From assembly GCA_905250885.1 (NCBI GenBank), contig CAJNOQ010003515.1, forward strand, positions 1-20,032: DNA of 20,032 nt, read 5' to 3'. Of this stretch, positions 7,486 through 17,232 are shown one piece after another. Within the stretch, counting starts at the first letter, position 1. Each line of letters opens with the position of its first letter. Both the position numbers and the translations under genes were made by a program. Under the pieces are notes generated by a model. It did not search any database and was not told the DNA's origin. It worked only from the letters and a program-made list of their open reading frames with translations. Origin of the DNA: Didymodactylos carnosus (taxonomy: Eukaryota; Rotifera; Eurotatoria; Philodinida; Philodinidae).

Positions 7486-8387
7486 ATATATCGAAATTTT
7501 ACGGAAAGTCCCGAAAAGCGTGGATTCCGCCATCTTGAAAATTTGCTAACTTTATACTCTTGTAACTCAGTAACGACAGATTACTTAGTCTTGGAGTTTT
7601 TGCCATAAATAGTAGATAGTGTCTACTACAGAATCAAGCGATCGTGAGCTCAAAACATGCTTTCATTATTTCGTAATCGATGGCACACCAAGGATCCAAA
7701 TTTCGAAGCTTTGAATTTTCTTGTAGTACCCGTTTGAAACGACGTCGACCGTCAGACTTTCAACCATATTTTCAAATAGATTATCTGACTATATATCTAC
7801 AAAAGCATATTTGACGGTCTCAAGTACTTTCGTTTTCAATAGAGACGATTTTATTGCATCTTTGTCCAAAACTGACCATTTTGGGCGATTTTGAAGAATG
7901 ATTTTCTCCAAAGAAACGGGACCATTCTGCAGTCCTCTAGTATACCGTTGGAATACACAAAATGTACTACCATAGTCCATTCTGCAATTTATCGGTTTCG
8001 GGGGCTCAGTTGGGACGGAGTTCTTGAGGCTTGTTCCAGTCAATGGGTTTCTGCTATAGTATATTAAAATTTCATAAAAAGCGATTCGATATGCAACTTT
8101 TTTCAGGGAATTCAATGCTAATACAACAACAAGTTGATTCTACTATTAATATAGTAGGTTTAAAGTTATTTCCACCTGGTGAACCTCTAACAGGTTCACT
8201 TTTGATAGATTTTATATGCGGATCTGTGATTTTGAAAACTCAGAAACAAAAGGTACTATCTACTATTTATGGTAAAACTCCAGGGTTAAGTAATCTGTCA
8301 TTACTAAGTTACAGCAGTTTAATGTTCACAAATTTTCAAGATGGCGGAATCCACGTTTTCGGGACTTACAGAAAAATTTCAATATAT
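7486..8387. mobile_element. 902-bp element with about 135-bp terminal inverted repeats
   Basis: Bases 7486-7620 pair with the reverse complement of 8255-8387. Shared blocks include AAGTCCCGAAAA, CGTGGATTCCGCCATCTTGA (identical apart from one extra base next to it), ACAGATTACTTA and CCATAAATAGTAGATAGT. Overlapping open frames inside (7789-8115 minus, 8031-8414 plus) have no recognisable transposase motif and run over a TIR, so I do not call them genes. It is probably non-autonomous, of unknown superfamily, with no confident target duplication. Confidence 0.75.
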
Positions 8388-8914
8388 CAGCAACGATACA
8401 ACTTTTTGACTTGAGCCTTTTGCAAAAATTTGTCAAAATGTTTGATCTTAAAGAGCATCCTAGTTTGAAAAGCTTTAACAACGTGGTCGTGACTTATGTA
8501 CAATGGCTCTTAAGTGCACACTTTCACATCGTGATTGCTAGACTCGCTAGCTCACACAGATTGTTTAGTATTGTTTGCTATTCGACAAAGCGATTAGTTT
8601 AAGAAAAAATATCATTTTGTTGATTCAATCTCATGTGAAATGGTTCACCCATTGAATTAATTCGAAAAAGTCTCATATTGAATTCATTCAAACGAATTGT
8701 TTTTTGAGATTACAAACTAATCATTCTGATAAACTAGTTCACATTAATTAGAAAAAGCTTCAACGAAAAAGCTAGTAAAATGGTCGTGACTATCTTACGA
8801 GTTAGTTGTAATGACTTGCAATTTCCATGTTTGAATTCATAACATTGTTCTGCAGGACTATGAAGCGTCAGGTCTATACACTCTTTATTCTTTGCAAGAC
8901 ATGTGCCTGTATAT
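8388..8914. other. Non-coding spacer between two TIR elements
   Basis: No gene is seen. The stretch contains AT-rich sequence with short TTGAATTAATTCG/GAATTG-type partial symmetries around 8650-8710 and two copies of TGGTCGTGACT (near 8486 and 8780). Confidence 0.5.
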
Positions 8915-9890
8915 ACATATAACAGATGGACCAAATTAAACCGGCCACGTTTCTTTTCTGTTTTTGGTGAACATTTTAACTTTCCTCTTTTCTGTTTTTG
9001 AGGCACGAAAAATCGTTTTAAATCCCGATTTTGTGCTTATCCGATAGAAAATCTATGACTCTACAAAACTGTTAGCTTTTTCTTTTTAAATAAACTTTTC
9101 TTGTCGGCGCAAAATTTAAAAGAATAACACCTACTCAATCGTTCAACTGCGATTTCCTCTTTTCTGCAGACATCTATCGATTTGTGTGGGCAAGTGCTCA
9201 TCAAATCCGATACTGAAAGCAAAGTATTTAACATTGATAGATAGAGAATTTTGTGCTCTATGCTTCCGCGGTCTTTTCAAGGTTCATGATACTATCGCTC
9301 AGGCGAAATAGGCTTGGCAATAACACCCAGCGGTATTTCTGGATGCATCTTCGAAATCATGTTTTCCACAGCCAAACCTGGTCTATGCAACGTTTATTCT
9401 CAAGCCCGCGCATGTAGAATTTAATTTTAAACAAAATGGTGTGACTGTTAAGTTGAACAGTGAAAATCTTTAGATTGTTTCGAATTAAACGAGAACAACA
9501 GCATAGGTCTGTCAAAAAAGGGATTTTTTCGGTGTTTTCACATTTTTTACTCCAAACATTTTTCTCGCAAACACTTCTACGATTCTGAAACATACATCAA
9601 AAGATGCAGAATTTTACCGAGAACGCTGCTGTATATTTGAAATTTCAGCGGAATCGTCATTAAACATTTTTTATTATATGTTTTCGTTTTCTGACCATCG
9701 TAGTTGAACGATTGATTAGGTGTCAGTCTTATAAATTTTGCGCCGACAAGAAAAATTTATTTGAAAACAAAGTCTACAGTTTTGTAGAGCCATGAATTCT
9801 CTATTGTATGAGCTCAAAACTGAGTTTTAAAACGATTTTTCATGCCTGAAAGAAAAGTGGCCGGTTTAATCTGACCCGCTCGTTATATGT
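8915..9890. mobile_element. 976-bp element with about 200-240-bp terminal inverted repeats
   Basis: Bases 8915-9153 and 9697-9890 are imperfect reverse complements. Strongly shared blocks are ATTAAACCGGCCAC, GAAAAATCGTTTTAAA, CTCTACAAAACTGT, TTCTTGTCGGCGCAAAATTT and CAATCGTTCAACT. The left arm is longer, partly because TCTTTTCTGTTTTTG is duplicated near 8955-9000. The 540-bp centre has no coding content that I recognise. Very long TIRs without a gene suggest a non-autonomous element of unassigned family. Confidence 0.8.
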
Positions 9891-10488
9891 CGTATAGAAG
9901 TTAGCATGTTTATCGAAGTTACAACGTCTATAAATATATTTCGTCTAGTTTATAACTTCGATAAGGTGTATTATCAAAGTTGTTTTGTTCAGGTGTTTAT
10001 TTAACTAACATCATTACCAACACTAATAATAAATAAAGATTTAAATAATTGAAAAGAAGACACAGTAACAGACTTATTTATTTGGGGAACTTCGGGATTC
10101 GTGTTTATAAACAGTCGTACGAATTTTTAAAGGTCCTTCCCCTCAAAAATTATCTCAAACACCGTACATCCGATTTTGATGAAACTTTCCATAAATGTTA
10201 GGTAGAATGAGTTATGAAAATTAAATTTTTTTGTCTTCTAGTCATGCCATTTAGAAGTTTTCTAGAAATCGAGGTCCAAAACGTTTTTTGAAGTTTTTCC
10301 TAAGACTTTTTCATATACTTCAAGCTAGAGAGTTCAGATTCGTATTATTTTAAACTAGACACTAAGACCGTTTTCTTTTCATGATTTATGTTTCTCGAAT
10401 TTATATAAATCTGAGTGGTAAGTTCGCCGAAGTATATTTATAAGAGTTGTAACTTCGATAAATATGGCAATGTCAATACGACATGTAT
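9884..10488. repeat. Inverted pair of about 60 bp overlapping the previous element's right edge
   Basis: Bases 9884-9943 are the imperfect reverse complement of 10428-10488. Shared blocks include TGTCGTAT, TTTATCGAAGTTACAAC and TATAAATATA. TTATCGAAGTTA occurs at 9910-9921 and again inverted at 9953-9964 and about 10449-10460. The left arm abuts or overlaps the end of the 8915-9890 element and the right arm lies inside repeat copy A, so this looks like a nested insertion. No gene lies between. Confidence 0.65.
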
Positions 10489-11392
10489 ATATAATAACCA
10501 ACATTCTATGTTTTAAGAAATTTATACTATAGAATATTTCAGAAACATTCTGTCTATCATGATCAAACTTTGTATAAAAAAAGTTTTCACGAAAAATTGA
10601 AAATATTTTGAACAAAAAACATTTTGAGATAAAAATGTTTTACTATTTACAAGATGATCTTTTACTTTTTTACTATTATAGAAACAAATATAGACGGGAT
10701 TTTCCAGAGTTCAAGGTCAAAAATCCACCCTCCACTGCGGGGTACTTCTTTTAAATATACTTCAAGCTAGATCTCGGGCTCGTTTTATTTTAAACTAGAC
10801 ACATAACTGCGTGGGCTGATGGAACTAGATTTTTGATTTAGTTCTTCGTTGGGTTTCTAGAGATCAATGATCCTCAAAACCCCAAAAAATCCATTTGGAT
10901 TTTCCAGAGATCCTTGATTTTGTAGAAAACTAAGGCCTAATCCAAAAGTCCGGTCCCATCAGCCCACGTAGTTATGTGTCTAGTTTAAAATAAAGCCAAT
11001 CCTAGATCTCTAGCTTGAAGTATATTTAAAAAGAGTGCCCAGCACTGGGGATGTTCGAACAGAAAACGTATTTTGAGAGAAAACGCTGTGCGTTCGTTGG
11101 TTTATTTTAGGACTTGTAGGAAAATGCTTGTAATTTTTGAACGCAAGATGACACAGACTTGTGCAACGTCTTATTTTGTCATCCTGTCCTGGTTCTCATT
11201 CCAAAGTCTTGGTTTTCATTTCAAAGCCCTGGTTTTCAGGGCTTTCAGAAAACTTGCTCGAAAAACACGACACACGAGGCCCAAAAGCGATACAGATTCT
11301 GAAAGTAGACACTCTAGGCTATCGTTCCATGTGCCTGTTTTCAAACTGATTTTTTGATACAAAAAGGCTTCATTTTGAGGGAGGGCCCTTAC
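10134..11392 (+). repeat. Repeat family copy A (about 1.26 kb, with internal extra segment)
   Basis: Copy A aligns in order with 12632-13465. Shared stretches include ACACCGTACATC, CTTTCCATAAATGTTAGG, TTTTAAACTAGACAC, GGACTTG-AGGAAAAT, AACGATACAGATTCTGAAA or close variants, and TTTCA-GTG near the right end. Relative to copy B, copy A has about 440 extra bases (roughly 10363-10802), bounded on both sides by a 50-bp module running from ATACTTCAAGCTAG to TTTTAAACTAGACAC. The open frames at 11073-11357 are not supported as genes. No transposase is seen, so it is probably a non-autonomous element. Confidence 0.75.
10732..11049. repeat. 318-bp foldback (long palindrome) inside copy A
   Basis: Outer arms 10732-10822 and 10956-11049 are near-exact reverse complements. 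Shared blocks are TTTAAATATACTTCAAGCTAG, TTTATTTTAAACTAGACACA and CGTGGGCTGATGG. The inner 133 bases are also partly self-complementary around AAAATCCATTTGGATTTT. The whole block could fold into one long stem. The arms carry the 50-bp module in both orientations (10757-10802 and 10977-11023). Confidence 0.88.
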
Positions 11393-12631
11393 GGATACAG
11401 AGTTATTTCTTCTTTTTTAAAGGGTCGCCGTTTTATTCTCTCCAAAACTAATAAATAAAACTAAATATACTGAAAACTTTTTTCGTACAGTAAAAATAAA
11501 GGAATATAAATATAATACTGAAAAATTCAATCTTCATTACTTTCTAACTCAAAGCACAACGAAAAAACTATTTTAAAGACGTTGTCATGTATAAAAGTGG
11601 AATTCAAATGTATGTTTTTGTGGTCTGAAGTGTCATCTTTCTTTTCGTGTATCGTACATTCGCTTTAAATGTGTTTTTCTGACACAAAAAGCGATTTTAT
11701 TAAAATTCATCGAAAAAGGGAAAATTTGACTTCTTCTCATTAGCACAAAAAGGAATCAAAAATATTAGACTTTTTCTGTTTGGAAAGAAGAGCTATTTTG
11801 CTGTACAGTAAAATAAATACAACCTCAAAATGTTGGGTTTTAGCTGAGTTGTCAAGAATTTCTTATAATGTCTAAAACACTCAGTTTGAAAAATGATCAT
11901 TTTTAGCGCAATTGATAAAAGAAAAAGCACTCTCTTTCAACCGCGTATGATTATGATGAGTTTTAGATATGGTCAGTTGATAGAATTTTTTAATAACTAC
12001 AAAAATGCCCATGTTTTGTTTTTTTTGTTTCGTAAATCTTAAGGGCCGAAATCTAATATTTTATTTAACTTGATATTTTTGAACAATGAGTTGACCGTTG
12101 CGGTTATCTGTGCGGTTATCTTTCATCATATGGGCTTTTTTATAAATATTATCGTTTCCAGAACATGAGATCAACAGGAACTTTTTGAATAGCTTGCAAG
12201 CGAGACAAACAGAGAGTTACGCTTTCGCCCATTCGACAGAGGAAACCCAAGAGCGTCTTTTGGTAACAAAATGACTTTCAAATTCCTGTTTGAATCTAGG
12301 GTTTCTAGTAGATCTTTGAAAAAATACATCATATCTTTAAAACATCAACTAAGAGTGTTTACATTTTTCTTTATCTCGAAATCTCATGGACCAAATGTAA
12401 TCGAAAACTTCAGAATAGAATTAATTTTGTGTACTGATAATGATTAAATGATAGAAGAAATTCAAAAACCGGACTTTTGTCGAAATGTTTTCTAGACGTC
12501 TTTTTCGAAAAAAAAATTGTAGGATTTTGTAAATTCACCATCAGTAGAATGTAGAATAATATAACTAGTCTATATTCTGGAGTTTTTAACTGGCCCTGAT
12601 GTTTTTTGAGTAAATTGTGAATTATATAAGA
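11393..12631. other. Non-coding stretch between repeat copies A and B
   Basis: No gene is seen. The sequence is AT-rich with long T and A runs. A short direct duplication, GCGGTTATCTGT followed by GCGGTTATCTTT, lies at about 12100-12123. Near 12010-12060 there is weak similarity to about 13660-13700 (a TTTTTTTTGT run followed by TTAAGGGC and GAAA). Confidence 0.5.
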
Positions 12632-13465
12632 GCGCCCCTCTCAGAAATTATCTCCGACACCGTACATCGATCCTGATGAAAGTTTCCATAAATGTTAGGT
12701 TTAGTGAGTTACGGGAATCCAAGTCTTACGGTTTAGGAGTTTTTCAGAGATCAAGGCACAAAAAGGACCCTGAAGTCTTTTCCAACATTTTTTAATACAC
12801 TTCAAGTTGGAGAGTTCGAGTTTGTTTTATTTTAAACTAGACACCTAATTACATGGATTGACCGGCGGCGATTTTTCAATTAAGCCTTTGATGGTTTTCC
12901 AGGCCAGCAATGACCTCCAAAACCCGAAAAATCCCGTCCGAATTTTCGAAAGATCCTCAAGTTGACAAAAAACTAAGATCTAATTCAAAAGTCGACACCT
13001 TTCAGTCCACGTAATTTTCTCTTTTTCTCTTTTAGACAAAAAAACAATAAACTCTCTACGACAAACCGCTATTAAAAATCTTAGGAAAGACTTCAGGTGT
13101 AACTTTTATATAGAGAAAACACTGTATAAAATATTCCATTTGAGGACTTGCAGGAAAATACCTGTAACTTTTTGATACAAGGCCATACAGAGTGTGCAAG
13201 GTCTTATTTTTGACTGAAAAGTTTGTTCTACAAATCTGTGTGTTTAGAAAAATTTTAATTTCATTAGTATCCAGGAAATAACTATTATTTGAGGACCTAG
13301 TTTTTCGAGGCTCCTAAAAAACTTGCTCAAAATCCCCGAAAAACCACTTTTGTAGCCAAAAACGATACAGATTCTGAAATTAGACACTTCAGGCTATCTT
13401 TCATGTGTGTATCTCAAAACGGATTTTTTAACCGAAAATCACCATTTCTAGGGGGGTTCTCAAGG
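12632..13465 (+). repeat. Repeat family copy B (about 0.83 kb)
   Basis: This is the diverged partner of copy A in the same orientation. It lacks the extra 440-bp segment, so the ACCGTACATC block, the TTTTAAACTAGACAC module, the foldback core and the GATACAGATTCTGAAA block follow one another directly. I read copy B as nearer the ancestral arrangement. No coding content was found. Confidence 0.75.
12848..13016. repeat. Foldback core of copy B
   Basis: AATTACATGGATTGA at the left pairs with the reverse complement of the right end (AATTACGTGGACTGA). The interior arms also match loosely. The block corresponds in position and sequence to the inner part of the foldback at 10732-11049, but it is more decayed. 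Confidence 0.65.
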
Positions 13466-13941
13466 AAAGGCTTTTGCAACATTACATTTTCTTAAAAGAT
13501 CAATCTGGCTAGAAAGAAAAGAGTATAAAAAAGTAAATATTTCCTTTAAGCAAAACAATTTCGGTTATCTTGTAGACTGTTGTCTGTTCTATCAGTAAGT
13601 GATTGTAAGTAGCTATTCGTCTCTTATAAAACACATGAAAGTGGAAATGTTATGAAATTATGTTTTTTTTGTCGGATACTTTAAGGGCGAAAATGAATAT
13701 TAACTGATGATGAAATATGTTCCTTGGTTGTCGTCTACGCAGTTTCTGAATGTTTTAAAAGATACGATTTTCTAGAAGACTTGAATCGTTTTGCACGATC
13801 GGGTCGACTTTTTTTGACAAACTACATCGCTGAGATTGCACTCAGTTCCTGAAAGTGTCGATTAGCTCGAAAAATTCTACTTTCTACATTGATGAGATGG
13901 CGTGTTTACTTTTACAATTTGATACTGGTATCAGAGGAAAA

Positions 13942-13985
13942 ATGTCATCGTCCCATATATGGGACACCCGCCGCGAAAGGGTTAA
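13942..13985 (-). mobile_element. Solitary piggyBac-like terminus next to TTAA
   Basis: Read on the minus strand the sequence is TTAA (13985-13982) followed by CCCTTTCGCGGCGGGT and then GTCCCATATATGGGAC, a perfect 16-bp palindrome (13950-13965). Known of the family: piggyBac elements insert at TTAA and begin with CCC(T). The GC-rich end contrasts with the AT-rich surroundings. I found no matching opposite end in the window, so this is a lone end or the edge of a decayed copy. Confidence 0.45.
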
Positions 13986-14098
13986 AACTGTGTCCGCTAT
14001 AAGAAAGTGTGCATAGTAGTATCAACTTTTGCCGAAACGGACAATCTTGCCCGATCGGGCCAGAACGCGTAACAACGAACTGTTAGATAGGAAGATTT

Positions 14099-14155
14099 CT
14101 ACAAAAACCTTTTCAAAACCTAAGTCCTTTCCATTGGCTTTGAAAAGTTTTGTAG
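14099..14155. repeat. Hairpin with arms of about 20 bp
   Basis: CTACAAAAACCTTTTCAAAACC (14099-14120) pairs with GGCTTTGAAAAGTTTTGTAG (14136-14155) apart from a bulge and one mismatch. It lies about 460 bp upstream of the gene. No function can be assigned. Confidence 0.65.
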
Positions 14156-14594
14156 AGTTCCAAGTCATTGTGCGGATACAATAGAGTTTATCTTGCGTTG
14201 CCACATCTACTGAGATATTGACCCTGTGGCTCTAAGATCAAGCCTAAACGATCAAATATGAGATTTTCGCCTAACTCTCAGTTTGAAGCGAACATCTTGG
14301 GCTATCTATCCATGAACAATAACAAAATATTCGTTTTCAAGCTTTTGAGCCATGACCTGGTTTCCTAAAGCTCCTTAGGAAAACCCGATTGTTTGAAAAA
14401 TATATTAAAAGTAACTTGCATTGTGAAACGCTGTAATAAAGTCTTCACTTTCGATTGGTGAGAATCACAAGTCTCGATCTCTTTTGTAACGAACGTTCTC
14501 CAAAAAACATCCGTTTTTTTACAGACAGTATTTTGTTTCTGAGACAGTCACTTTGCAAATGTAGATACAACATTACGAAGAATGATTAGATAAC

Positions 14595-14614
14595 TTATTT
14601 TTCATTGTATTTAG
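14595..14614 (+). promoter_or_regulatory. 3' splice-acceptor-like site just before the start codon
   Basis: A T-rich tract (TTATTTTTCATTGTATTTAG) ends in AG at 14613-14614, leaving only GAA before the ATG at 14618. This looks like the end of a 5'UTR intron or a trans-splice acceptor. Spliced-leader trans-splicing is known in bdelloid rotifers, so if the host is one, leader addition here would be natural. No transcript evidence is available. Confidence 0.5.
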
Positions 14615-14617
14615 GAA

Positions 14618-15793
14618 ATGAAATTGTGTATAGTCTTAGTACTTTTTTATGGTTACATTTGTCATGGGAGCGACATTTGGTATCAAGCGGAAATGACTAT
14701 AAATCTTGTACCACCATTTCAGAGTGTATACACAACACTGCAAAATAATATACTCGATAAATTATTAACTGTTGATTCAAACTCATTAGCAACAAATGAT
14801 GGTGCACTCATATCTTTCGCATCGAATCTTCATTGCGAAGTAGAAAAGTTACTTAAATATCTTGATGGTTCTGTAACTGCCAGTAACAATATCCGTATTA
14901 AAGTTGATCACAAACTAACCACTATTATAAACGAAATTTCAGCCAAGGAAAGTGAAATAGCCCATATGGATGGTCAAATTCGAGATATGAATGCAAGAAT
15001 TCAAGCAAAACGATCGCAAATAAGTGGAGCTGAGCAATCTGTCAGACAAGCCGAAGGTTCAGTCACAGCTGCTCAAAATGCGTTACATAATGCTGAAAAA
15101 GAAGTTGAAGATGCTAAATTATGTCAAGGATTATTTGGAAGGAGAAAACGATTTCTAGGTAACCTATGGAATACAATTCAAGACTCAGTTTTAAAACCAA
15201 TAGAATCGGCAGTTAATACAGCAACTAACGCACTAGGAGACGCAGTTAATACAGTAGGTGGTGCAATAGTTGATAATATAGTAAAACCTGTTTGTAGTGT
15301 TATTAATTTTCAACAAGTCGATAATGCATTAAAGAATGTTGAGAATAAAAAAAATGAACTGTCTTTCTTTAGAAATCAACTTCAGACATTTAAGAACGAT
15401 TTAAATTCATTTCAAAGCGATTTAACCACATATAATTCACAATTATATAATTTAAATTATCAATTAAATCAGTTAAAAAATTCATTAATTGCGCTACCAA
15501 ATGAACAACATATAATATTATCAATTAATCAAAAATTACAAGGTGTTGTTAGTCATATACGTGCATTATTCGGTGGATCAACACCATTCCTAGATGCAAT
15601 GACAACAGTGGTTGATTTTGAATCAGTTGTTAAACCATTAAACGCAATTTATGATGAATTACAACAAAATCAGTTTATGGTATTATTCAATGTTGGCAAA
15701 ATATCAATGGAGCAAATAAATCAAGCCAAAATAAGTTTGCAAGTAATGCCCAGTATGTCATTCAATATTGGAGGCACACGTTGTTCGAATTAA
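14618..15793 (+). CDS. Secreted coiled-coil protein with RRKR convertase-type site, function unknown
   Basis: One uninterrupted exon encodes 391 residues. Residues 1-18 (MKLCIVLVLFYGYICHG...) look like a cleavable signal peptide, so the product probably enters the secretory pathway. Residues about 92-167 and 231-292 are polar, helix-favouring and heptad-like, with many Gln, Asn, Glu and Lys. Between them RRKR (175-178) fits a furin/Kex2-type site. It is followed by FLGNLW and an amphipathic to hydrophobic Gly/Ala/Val-rich stretch (about 179-230). A second apolar segment lies near 315-345. Four Cys remain after the signal (73, 169, 226, 389); 169 and 226 straddle the cleavage site and could tie the halves together. 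There is no membrane anchor at the C-terminus. The ATG is the first in frame and sits just after a splice-acceptor-like AG. I recognise no named family. A structural or lytic secreted protein is possible but unproven. Confidence 0.85.
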   Translation: MKLCIVLVLFYGYICHGSDIWYQAEMTINLVPPFQSVYTTLQNNILDKLLTVDSNSLATNDGALISFASNLHCEVEKLLKYLDGSVTASNNIRIKVDHKLTTIINEISAKESEIAHMDGQIRDMNARIQAKRSQISGAEQSVRQAEGSVTAAQNALHNAEKEVEDAKLCQGLFGRRKRFLGNLWNTIQDSVLKPIESAVNTATNALGDAVNTVGGAIVDNIVKPVCSVINFQQVDNALKNVENKKNELSFFRNQLQTFKNDLNSFQSDLTTYNSQLYNLNYQLNQLKNSLIALPNEQHIILSINQKLQGVVSHIRALFGGSTPFLDAMTTVVDFESVVKPLNAIYDELQQNQFMVLFNVGKISMEQINQAKISLQVMPSMSFNIGGTRCSN

Positions 15794-16801
15794 TCAGACG
15801 ACGTGCTTTTTAATTTCAGAACGAATATCTGTATCTTCTTGAAATAATAATAATACAAAATACATCATATCTTTAGAATATGGTTAAATTTATGCCTTAA
15901 ATGTGATTATATAATTGAAAAATTACTAAAGATTTTCTAGAAACACTTTTGCAAAGCCATACGATTTCATCAAATATTTTTGTATATTTGTTATCCATAG
16001 GATAGACAATAATTACATCCTAAAACTTTTAGATGATTATAATGTATTTTGTACGAATTATGTTTGAACACTCTGGTTTTTATAAATTGAGATTTTCTCC
16101 AGGTTTTCTTAATTCTTTCCTCAGACGAGAACATTGTCATCAGATTCAGCGTAGTTATCTTACACATGTGTCATACAGTTTCTGGATTATGCCGAGTTAT
16201 CGAGTGCGAGTCGCACGACTATAGTGAAACTAAATAATACTTCTAAACCACTCAATATGTTAATACGGTCATGTTCAGAAGTCATACGAAATGGTTGTAC
16301 AAGTTCAGGAGAAAAGAAAGAAAATATAATTAATCATAAAATTCTTTCAAATTAAAAATACCTGAATTTTTTTATCAAAAAAACTATGAATTTTTAACGA
16401 GTATTTTGATGATAATTGATGATTATTTAGATGTTTAACATTATCAAAAAATTTTTTTTATTAAATTTTCTTCTGTCGATGATAAATAATGCTTTTGTTC
16501 TTTAAATTTTTTCCTTTTTGATTCAACATTAAAATTAGCCGTAATAACCAAACAATATATAAAACCAATATACTATATCTGTTATTGCGATAACAGCAGC
16601 TTTAAACATGATCGTAATAATCTTCTTCTTCAAATTATTACCCATTACCGAAAAGAATTACTTTACAATACCTATAGAATACAAATAATGAAAAATCTTC
16701 AAGTGTCTTTTGTTCAGCTAAATACATTACCGATAAGACAGATATAATAAAAATTTTCGAATATTTAATATGCTTTGGTCACTTGTAAAATAAGCAAAGA
16801 C
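15794..16801. other. Downstream flank of the secreted-protein gene, no further gene
   Basis: The stretch is very AT-rich. No canonical AATAAA is seen soon after the stop; AATAATAATAATAC near 15844 is the nearest A-rich candidate for a 3' end. A 63-codon frame at 16033-16224 has no domain character. No inverted repeats of note were found. Confidence 0.5.
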
Positions 16802-17035
16802 TATATCCGCCTGAAAACAAATAGTTGCATTCGATTTTTTTAATATATTTTCACTATAGAAATACATTTAAAAAAAATAATTATATATTTTGAAAGCGCT
16901 CGGAGTTCTCGCTCATCCTGTATATTTATGCCTTGTCTTGCATTTGTTTGCTGAAATATAAATTGAGTGCAATGATGGCCCCCTCATCGTCAGATTCCCA
17001 CGGACTGCATTTTGTTACAAATTTCTTCAATTTGT

Positions 17036-17186
17036 TTTTAAATTTATCATCACTATAGAAATTGCTTTTTATGAAAGTAATTATGCATTCTGATAACGCT
17101 TGAAATTCTCTATCGTCCTGTAGATTTGTGCCGTATCTTGCATTTATTTTCTGAAAAGTAATTTGAGTACAGCGAAGGTGCCCCCA
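17036..17186 (+). repeat. Third copy of the arm repeat, tandem to the left arm
   Basis: This stretch aligns with about 16837-16988 at an offset near 199 bases. Shared blocks include CACTATAGAAAT, GTCCTGTAGATTTGTGCC against TCATCCTGTATATTTATGCC, CTTGCATTT and ATTTGAGT. It is in the same orientation as the left arm and more diverged than the 18677-18867 arm. Confidence 0.75.
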
Positions 17187-17232
17187 ACACAGTGGGCGTT
17201 TTTCGCTAGAGCAGGCGGGGATTAACTTTATA

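Larger units (their letters stand above)
13466..14614. other. Region upstream of the secreted-protein gene
   Basis: No gene is supported. A 60-codon minus-strand frame at 14022-14204 overlaps a hairpin and lacks domain character. The stretch holds a piggyBac-like terminus (13942-13985), a 20-bp-arm hairpin (14099-14155) and, at its end, the splice-acceptor-like sequence before the ATG. No clear TATA box is identifiable because the whole stretch is AT-rich. Confidence 0.5.

Noticed and set aside
7789..8414. Two overlapping frames (108 and 127 codons) as genes of the 7486-8387 element
   Set aside because: They overlap in opposite strands, run through or into a TIR and show no transposase motifs.
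11073..11357. 94-codon frame in repeat copy A
   Set aside because: The aligned region of copy B does not keep it open, and the composition is that of the repeat.
14618..15793. Viral class I fusion-type glycoprotein as the identity of the secreted protein
   Set aside because: A basic site leading into an apolar stretch is suggestive, but there is no C-terminal membrane anchor, the Cys count is low, a long helical region precedes the site, and no other viral gene is nearby. Kept only as a loose architectural comparison.
12321..15875. Shared 19-mer AAAATACATCATATCTTTA at 12321 and 15857
   Set aside because: The match does not extend into either flank and the sequence is AT-rich, so chance is adequate.
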